From Pseudonocardia sp. MH-G8 (GTDB taxonomy: Bacteria > Actinomycetota > Actinomycetes > Mycobacteriales > Pseudonocardiaceae), in NCBI RefSeq assembly GCF_002262885.1, contig NZ_NKYF01000001.1, positions 682,001 to 746,000 on the forward strand: a DNA stretch of 64,000 bases. The letters run 5' to 3'. This document shows positions 58,698 to 64,000 of the stretch, piece by piece (the stretch's first letter is position 1; each line of letters begins with the position of its first letter). A model generated the notes under the pieces. It ran no database searches and was not told where the DNA came from. It saw nothing but the letters and a program-made list of their open reading frames with translations. The translations under genes were made by a program, and so were the position numbers.

Positions 58698-59701
58698 GCA
58701 GGCACCTCCTTCTCGCTCAACGGCCTCCCGGCGAGCGTCGGACCGGTGGTCTGCAAGTGGCAGGCCGTCTCGCCGCCGCCCGCGACCGGCGTCATCGCAG
58801 GCATCTCGCGCTTGCAGACGTCCATGGCGTAGGCGCAGCGCGTGTGGAACGGGCAGCCCGGCGGCGGTGCGGACGGGTCGGGGAGATCGCCGGACAGCAG
58901 GATGCGCTTCGCGCCGCGCCGCTTCGGGTCCGGCACCGGGATCGCCGAGAGCAGCGCCTGCGTGTACGGGTGCGCGGGCTGCGAGTAGACCCGCTCGACC
59001 GGCCCGGACTCGACGATGCGACCCAAATACATCACCGCGACGCGGTGCGCGATGTGCCGGACCACCGCCAGGTCGTGCGCGATGAACAGGTAGGACAGCT
59101 CGAACCGCTCCCGCAGGTCCTCGAGCAGGTTGATCACCTGGTTCTGGGTCGAGACGTCCAGCGCCGAGACCGCCTCGTCGCACACGATGAGCCGCGGGTG
59201 CAGCGCGAGCGCACGGGCGATCGCCACGCGCTGGCGCTGGCCGCCGGAGAACTCGTACGGGTAGCGGTCGGCGTGGCTCGGACGCAGCCCGACCAGGTCG
59301 AGCAGCTCCTCGACCCGGTCCCGGCGCGCCTGCTTGGCCATCTTCTCGTGCACCCGCAGCGGCTCGGCGATGCTCGACCCGACCGGGGCCGAGGGGTCCA
59401 GCGACGAGTACGGGTCCTGGAACACCATCTGCATCTGCCGCCGCAGCCTGCGCAGCTGCGCGCCCCGGTAGCGGGTGACGTCCTCGCCGTCGACGTGGAT
59501 CCGGCCCGTCTCCAGCGGCACGAGCCGCAGCACGGCGCGCCCGGTCGTCGACTTGCCCGACCCGGACTCCCCGACCAGACCGAGCGTCTCGCCGCGGTCG
59601 ATGCGCAGGGAGACGTCGTCGACGGCCGTGACGCCCTGCCGTCGGCCCTTCCCGGGGAACGTCACGCGCAGGCCCTCGGCCTGCAGCACCGGAGGCTTCA
59701 C
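58694..59701 (-). CDS. ABC transporter ATP-binding protein, OppF/DppF type
   Basis: This 335-residue ATPase has Walker A GESGSGKST, a Q-loop (MVFQDPYSSLDP), the signature FSGGQRQRVAIARAL, Walker B LIVCDE and the H-loop AHD. The C-terminal oligopeptide-ABC zinc/Cys-rich motif GCPFHTRCAYAMDVC is typical of OppF/DppF. It pairs with the next ATPase to power the transporter. The GTG start overlaps that gene as GTGA. Confidence 0.94.
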   Translation of the reverse strand: MKPPVLQAEGLRVTFPGKGRRQGVTAVDDVSLRIDRGETLGLVGESGSGKSTTGRAVLRLVPLETGRIHVDGEDVTRYRGAQLRRLRRQMQMVFQDPYSSLDPSAPVGSSIAEPLRVHEKMAKQARRDRVEELLDLVGLRPSHADRYPYEFSGGQRQRVAIARALALHPRLIVCDEAVSALDVSTQNQVINLLEDLRERFELSYLFIAHDLAVVRHIAHRVAVMYLGRIVESGPVERVYSQPAHPYTQALLSAIPVPDPKRRGAKRILLSGDLPDPSAPPPGCPFHTRCAYAMDVCKREMPAMTPVAGGGETACHLQTTGPTLAGRPLSEKEVPA

Positions 59702-60744
59702 GATCCCGCTCCTCGCAGCTCGAGCTCGCCGGTGCGCACGCAGCGGCTGTCGCGCCCCGGTGTGATGGCCAGCAGCGGCACCTCGCCCTCCGTGCACCGC
59801 GGCTCCGTGTAGGGGCACCGGGGGTGGAAGCGGCAGCCGACCGGCATGTTCCACGGCTCCGGAGTCCGCCCCGGGATCGAGGCCAGCCGCCCCTCCCGCG
59901 AGCCCAGCTGCGGCATCGCGGCCAGCAGTCCCTCGGTGTAGGGCATGCGCGGTGCCTCGAACAACGGCCCTGCCGCGGCGGACTCGACGACCTGACCCGC
60001 GTACATGACGACGACCCGGTCGCAGACCTCGGCCACCACACCGAGGTCGTGCGTGACGAGCAGGACCGCCATCCCGATCCGGTCCCGCAGGGACAGCAGC
60101 AGCTCGAGGATCTGCGCCTGGATCGTCACGTCCAGCGCCGTCGTGGGCTCGTCGGCGATCAGGACCTTGGGGTCGCACGCGAGCGCGACCGCGATCATCG
60201 CGCGCTGCCGCATCCCGCCGGAGAACTCGTGCGGGTAGGCGTGCACCCGGCGGGCGGCGTTGGGGATGCCGACCAGGTCCAGCATCTCGACCGCCCGCGC
60301 GGTGGCGCCGCGGCGGGCGCCGCCGCGGTGGCGCCGCACCGTCTCCGCGATCTGGTCCCCCACCGTGAAGGCCGGGTTGAGGCTGGTCATCGGCTCCTGG
60401 AAGATCATGGAGATCTCGTTGCCCCGGATGTCGCGCAACTCCCGTTCCGGGAGAGCGGTGAGGTTGCGCCCCTGGAACAGGATGCGACCGCCGGACCGCC
60501 TACCCGGCGGGGTCGGCACCAGGCCGAGCACCGACAGCCCTGTGACGGTCTTCCCCGAGCCGGACTCGCCGACGAGGCCCACGATCTCCCGCTCGGCCAC
60601 GGTGAACGACACGTCGCGCACGACGTTGGCCCAGCCGTGGTCGGTCGCGAAGTCGACGCAGAGCCCGTCGACCTGCAGCAGTGGCGCCCCGGGCGGGTCG
60701 GTGACCGGCCGTGCGACGGCGGCGTGGCCTGCGGAACGGCGCAC
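59698..60744 (-). CDS. ABC transporter ATP-binding protein, OppD/DppD type
   Basis: This 348-residue ATPase has Walker [13 protein letters not shown]-loop [14 protein letters not shown], signature [16 protein letters not shown], Walker [15 protein letters not shown] and H-loop THD. A C-terminal Cys motif [14 protein letters not shown] follows. It is the second ATPase of the peptide-type transporter. The start is a GTG. The 3-bp gap from the permease gene supports one operon. Confidence 0.94.
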   Translation of the reverse strand: MRRSAGHAAVARPVTDPPGAPLLQVDGLCVDFATDHGWANVVRDVSFTVAEREIVGLVGESGSGKTVTGLSVLGLVPTPPGRRSGGRILFQGRNLTALPERELRDIRGNEISMIFQEPMTSLNPAFTVGDQIAETVRRHRGGARRGATARAVEMLDLVGIPNAARRVHAYPHEFSGGMRQRAMIAVALACDPKVLIADEPTTALDVTIQAQILELLLSLRDRIGMAVLLVTHDLGVVAEVCDRVVVMYAGQVVESAAAGPLFEAPRMPYTEGLLAAMPQLGSREGRLASIPGRTPEPWNMPVGCRFHPRCPYTEPRCTEGEVPLLAITPGRDSRCVRTGELELRGAGS

Positions 60745-60747
60745 GGC

Positions 60748-61626
60748 TCAGTCCCCCTTCCGGGTCTCGCGACCGAGCGAGTCGCGCAGCCCGTCGCCGA
60801 CGAGGTTGAACGACAGGGTCGCCACGGCGATCGCCAGGCCGGGCCAGACGACGAGCAGCGGAGTGCTGCGGATCTCGGTGAACCCGCGGCCGAGCAGGTT
60901 GCCCCAGCTGGGGGTGGGCGGGACGACACCGAGCCCGAGCAGGGAGAGCGCGGCCTCGGCGAGCAGCGCCGCCGCGAGCATCAGCGAGACCTGCACCAGC
61001 AGCGGGGACAGGATGTTGGGCAGCACGCGGCGGGCGATGATGCCGCTCGCAGGGGTGCCGATGCTCACCGACGCCTCGACGTAGGTCTCGGCCCGGACGG
61101 CCAGCGTCGCGCTGCGCACCACCCGGAACAGCCGCGGCGAGTAGACGATGCCCAGCGCGATCATCGCGTTCGTCAGCCCCGGTCCGGTGGCCGCGATGAT
61201 CGCGATCGCCAGGATGATCGCCGGGAAGGTCATGAGGACGTCGGCGGCGCGGCCCAGCAGCCAGTCCACCCACCCGCCGCAGTAGCCGGCGAGGAGCCCG
61301 AACGGCACCCCGACGACCACCGCGATCGCGACCGCGATCGCGGCGGCGAACAGGGAGACCCGACCCGCGACGAGCAGGCGGCTGAACGTGTCGCGGCCGA
61401 GCGAGTCCGTGCCGAGCCAGTGCGCGGGCGTGGACCCGGACAGCCGGTTCATCACGTCGATCGCGTCCGGCTCGTACGGGACGATCCACGGTGCCGCCGC
61501 CGCCCCGACCACCAGCACGACCAGCACGATGAGCGCGCCGAGGGCGAGCCGGTTGGCGCGGAACCGGCGCGCGAAGCGCCGCAGGCCGGGCGCGGTGACC
61601 GGACGGGAGGTGAGAGTGTCCGTCAT
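60748..61626 (-). CDS. ABC transporter permease, OppC/DppC type
   Basis: This 292-residue permease has a basic N-terminal segment, a first helix near residue 30, and the inner-membrane BPD domain. Helices such as VAIAVVVGVPFGLLAGY are followed by the EAA-like loop (VRAETYVEASVSIGTPASGIIARRVLPN). It forms the channel with the OppB-type permease and starts at an ATG overlapping that gene. Confidence 0.93.
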   Translation of the reverse strand: MTDTLTSRPVTAPGLRRFARRFRANRLALGALIVLVVLVVGAAAAPWIVPYEPDAIDVMNRLSGSTPAHWLGTDSLGRDTFSRLLVAGRVSLFAAAIAVAIAVVVGVPFGLLAGYCGGWVDWLLGRAADVLMTFPAIILAIAIIAATGPGLTNAMIALGIVYSPRLFRVVRSATLAVRAETYVEASVSIGTPASGIIARRVLPNILSPLLVQVSLMLAAALLAEAALSLLGLGVVPPTPSWGNLLGRGFTEIRSTPLLVVWPGLAIAVATLSFNLVGDGLRDSLGRETRKGD

Positions 61627-62567
61627 GTCTGTCGGATCCTCGGGTTGAAGTAGCCGTAGGAGACGTCCACCACGATGTTGATGAACAGCACCATCACCGC
61701 GGCCACGAGCACGACGCCCTGCACGATCGGGAAGTCACGGCTGAACACGCCCTGGTAGGCCAGCTGGCCGATGCCTGGGAGGGCGAACAGCTGCTCGATG
61801 ACGACGGTCCCGCCGATGAGCCGGTTCGCCTCGATGCCGAAGACCGTCACGACCGGCAGGGCCGCGTTCTTCAGCGCGTGCTTGCCGACCACCCGCACCG
61901 GGCTCAGCCCTTTCGCCGTGGCGGTGCGGACGTAGTCCTCGCTCATCACCGTCGAGACCGATGCCCTGGTCTGGCGCGCGATCACCGCCGCCGGGGCGAG
62001 CGCGAGCGCGGTGGCCGGCAGGACCAGGTGCTGGAACCACTCGAGCGGGCTGTCGGTGAACGGCACGTACCCGACCGCCGGGAGCAGCGGGTTCTGCAGC
62101 GCGAACAGCAGGACCAGGATCATCCCGACCCAGAAGTAGGGCACGGCGACCCCGACGCTCGCGCCCACCGTCGCGACCCTGTCCATCCAGGTCCCGGGCC
62201 GCAGCCCCGCGACCGCCCCGACTGCCACACCGAGGACGATCGCGAGGCCGAGGGCGAGGAACGCCAGCGACAACGTGGCCGGCAGCCGGGCGAGGATCGC
62301 CGTCCAGACCGTCTGGCTGGTGAACAGCGACGTGCCGAGGTCGCCCTGCAGCGCGGCGCTGAGCCAGTGCCAGTACTGCACGAGGAACGGGTCGTTCAGG
62401 CCGAGGCGTTCCCGCACCGCCTCGACCTGGGCGGGGTCCGGGTTCTGCCCCGCCAGCGCCACGGCGGGATCGCCGGGCACGAGCACGATGAGACCGAAGA
62501 CCAGGAAGCTGACGACCAGCAGCAGCGGGATGCTGACCAGCAGCCTGCGCACGAGGAGTCCGAGCAC
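61623..62567 (-). CDS. ABC transporter permease, OppB/DppB type
   Basis: This 314-residue permease has a first helix (IPLLLVVSFLVFGLIVLVPGDPAV), an extracytoplasmic stretch, then the BPD permease domain with the EAA-like loop (SEDYVRTATAKGLSPVRVVGKHALKN). Start GTG; there is an 11-bp gap after the binding-protein gene. The Opp/Dpp-type set can import peptides but also nickel, sugars or aromatic acids. Confidence 0.93.
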   Translation of the reverse strand: MLGLLVRRLLVSIPLLLVVSFLVFGLIVLVPGDPAVALAGQNPDPAQVEAVRERLGLNDPFLVQYWHWLSAALQGDLGTSLFTSQTVWTAILARLPATLSLAFLALGLAIVLGVAVGAVAGLRPGTWMDRVATVGASVGVAVPYFWVGMILVLLFALQNPLLPAVGYVPFTDSPLEWFQHLVLPATALALAPAAVIARQTRASVSTVMSEDYVRTATAKGLSPVRVVGKHALKNAALPVVTVFGIEANRLIGGTVVIEQLFALPGIGQLAYQGVFSRDFPIVQGVVLVAAVMVLFINIVVDVSYGYFNPRIRQT

Positions 62568-62578
62568 GGGTCAGCCCC

Positions 62579-64000
62579 TCACGGCCCGGGTTCGATCCCG
62601 GCGCCCCGGAACTGGCGCGAGGCGTCGGCGTAGATCTCCACGCCGCGGACCGTGTCGTTCATCGCGAACGGCGTGGTGAGGTGGCAGAGCGTGACGTTCG
62701 GGTAGGCCTCCTCGGTGACGGCCTGGAACAGCTGGGCATACGCCGGACGCCGCTCGTCGGCCGTCGCGCCCGCCATCGCCTCGGCGTGCAGTCGGGTGAT
62801 CTCGTCGGTCGTGAACCCGCCCGGGTTGTTGAACCCGTCCGCCAGGTAGTACGAGGCGGTGAGGATGCTCGGGTCCGATTCGGCCTTCTGCTCCGAGAGC
62901 GTGGCGTCGGCGGACTTGTTCACCGAGAAGTCCTCGGCGAGCTTCGCGATCTCCACCGGGGTGATCGACATCTGGATCCCGACCTCCGCGAGGTTCTGCT
63001 GCATGACCTCCGCGATCTGCTGGTAGAGGTCGAGGTTGATGACCTCGAGGTCGAAGGAGAAGCCGTCGGGCACGCCGGCTTCGGCGAGCAGCTGCCGGGC
63101 CCGTTCCGGGTCGTACGGGTACCGCTCGGGCCCGATGTCCGGGTTGGACGCGAAGTAGAACTGCGGGAACAGCTGCACGCCGGGTTCGCAGAATCCGTTG
63201 GTCACCGCGGCGATGGCGTCCCGGTTGATCGCGTGGTTGATCGCCTGGCGCACCTGCTTGCTCCCGAACTCGGAGCGTGCGGTGTTCAGCGTGAGGTTGT
63301 AGCTCGACAGGCTCGGCGCCTCGCAGACCACGAGACCCGAGTCCACCGCGGGCTGGTACATGCTCGCCCGCAGGAACGTCACGTCCGCGGCGCCGGTCTG
63401 CACGGCGTTGAGGCGGGCGTTGTCGTCGCCGGAGATGAGGAACACGAGCGTGGCGACGTTCACCGCCTCCGGGTCCCAGTAGTCCTCCACCGCCGTGTAC
63501 TCGACGCGGCTGCCCGGCACGTAGTTCGTCATCCGGAACGCCCCGGAGCCGCCGGTGGGTGCGATGTCCTCGCCCGGCTTGTCGAATGCTGCCGGGCTCA
63601 TCATCATCCCGGCCGACCCGCCGAGGATGCCCACGAGCGCACCCGCACCGCCGCCGGTGACCAGCCGGACGGTGTCGGCGTCCACGACCTCGACGGACGT
63701 GATGGCCTGCAGCGCGTTGGCGTTGTAGGACCAGGGCTGCTGGCCGCGCTCGATGTTGGCCTTGACCGACGCGGCGTCGAACGGTGTGCCGTCGTGGTAG
63801 GTCCATCCGCCGCGCAGCTCCATCTGCAGGACCGTGCCGCCGTCGGTCAGCTGCCACGACTCCGCGAGCATCGGCTGCGGGGTGCCCTCCTCGTCGACGT
63901 GCACGAGGCTGTCGTAGACCGGGTAGAGGTACATCTGGCTGTTGTTCGTCGTGATCTTGTCGGGGTCGAAGCTGGTGTTCCCGACGCTGTACATCCAGGT
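62579..64000 (-). CDS. ABC transporter substrate-binding protein, SBP_bac_5 family (partial, N-terminus outside window)
   Basis: The visible 473 codons cover most of a family-5 binding protein. ESWQLTDGGTVLQMELRGGWTYHDGTPFDAASV and the later VRQAINHAINRDAIA are the family signatures. The signal peptide and start lie beyond the window edge. It would capture the substrate outside the membrane and is the first visible gene of the long operon. Family-5 proteins bind peptides, nickel, glycans or organic acids; the ligand here is unknown. Confidence 0.9.
   Translation of the reverse strand, partial: TWMYSVGNTSFDPDKITTNNSQMYLYPVYDSLVHVDEEGTPQPMLAESWQLTDGGTVLQMELRGGWTYHDGTPFDAASVKANIERGQQPWSYNANALQAITSVEVVDADTVRLVTGGGAGALVGILGGSAGMMMSPAAFDKPGEDIAPTGGSGAFRMTNYVPGSRVEYTAVEDYWDPEAVNVATLVFLISGDDNARLNAVQTGAADVTFLRASMYQPAVDSGLVVCEAPSLSSYNLTLNTARSEFGSKQVRQAINHAINRDAIAAVTNGFCEPGVQLFPQFYFASNPDIGPERYPYDPERARQLLAEAGVPDGFSFDLEVINLDLYQQIAEVMQQNLAEVGIQMSITPVEIAKLAEDFSVNKSADATLSEQKAESDPSILTASYYLADGFNNPGGFTTDEITRLHAEAMAGATADERRPAYAQLFQAVTEEAYPNVTLCHLTTPFAMNDTVRGVEIYADASRQFRGAGIEPGP

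Noticed and set aside
1..64000. tRNA, rRNA, riboswitch or prophage genes
   Set aside because: No cloverleaf-like segment, rRNA stretch, integrase, transposase or phage structural gene was recognised while reading the window. A covariance-model search was not possible here.

Overview
The window is chromosomal DNA of very high GC content, clearly above 70% by eye, with GTG and TTG starts, densely packed genes and many ATGA or GTGA stop/start overlaps. The gene families are actinobacterial: a PknG kinase locus, a DUF574 methyltransferase, an NDMA-dependent alcohol dehydrogenase, a DUF1707 protein, a SigE-family sigma factor and a MymA/LipR-like pair. A member of the Pseudonocardiales, Pseudonocardia or a close relative, is the best guess. 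This is inferred from family content, because no rRNA or other marker gene is present. I saw no tRNA, rRNA, CRISPR array, prophage or transposase gene.

Layout. Positions 1-6.1 kb hold a minus-strand signalling operon: coiled-coil protein, PknG-type kinase, PP2C phosphatase, von Willebrand A protein, then a zinc-ribbon protein cut by the window edge. At 6.3-8.2 kb is a MoxR-ATPase/VWA fusion, and at 8.1-9.3 kb an NDMA-dependent alcohol dehydrogenase. At 9.4-15.3 kb is a partial aerobic benzoyl-CoA (box) pathway: aryl-CoA ligase, BoxC and BoxB, but no BoxA. It is interrupted by a DUF559/AbiEi-like gene lying between two inverted 67-bp palindromes. At 15.4-29.9 kb are mixed single genes and small operons: 2-hydroxyacid dehydrogenase, FAD monooxygenase with divergent MarR regulator, methyltransferases, a MOSC protein, an orphan histidine kinase, a secreted glycosidase-like protein, an ArsR/SRPBCC/VOC operon and an M20 amidohydrolase. 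At 29.9-35.3 kb are a glutaminase/MFS operon and a large MalT-like LuxR regulator.

Positions 35.4-46 kb hold an AI-2E-family transporter, a GMC oxidoreductase with a flippase-like membrane protein, a SigE-family sigma factor with a membrane partner, an APC permease, a methyltransferase, a GNAT enzyme, a PheC-like lipoprotein and an alcohol dehydrogenase. At 46.1-49.5 kb a Baeyer-Villiger-type monooxygenase, an esterase and an acyl-CoA thioesterase follow a palindromic operator. Positions 50.6-51.05 kb are a gene-free stretch with three consecutive palindromes. At 51-54 kb are a secreted serine hydrolase, a membrane protein and a DUF574 methyltransferase. From 54 to 64 kb a long minus-strand operon joins a peptide-type ABC transporter (the binding-protein gene runs off the window) to a CaiB-type CoA transferase, two acyl-CoA dehydrogenases, an enoyl-CoA hydratase and an NTF2-like protein. 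This looks like uptake plus CoA-dependent breakdown of an unidentified acid.

The most unusual structure is the set of long palindromes. Three of 66-67 bp share CATGATC...GATCATG ends, and two of them bracket the DUF559 nuclease-like gene as an inverted pair inside the box cluster. Two other, unrelated long palindromes lie at 15.3 and 16.4 kb. The DUF559 unit is the best candidate here for an undescribed palindrome-associated element.
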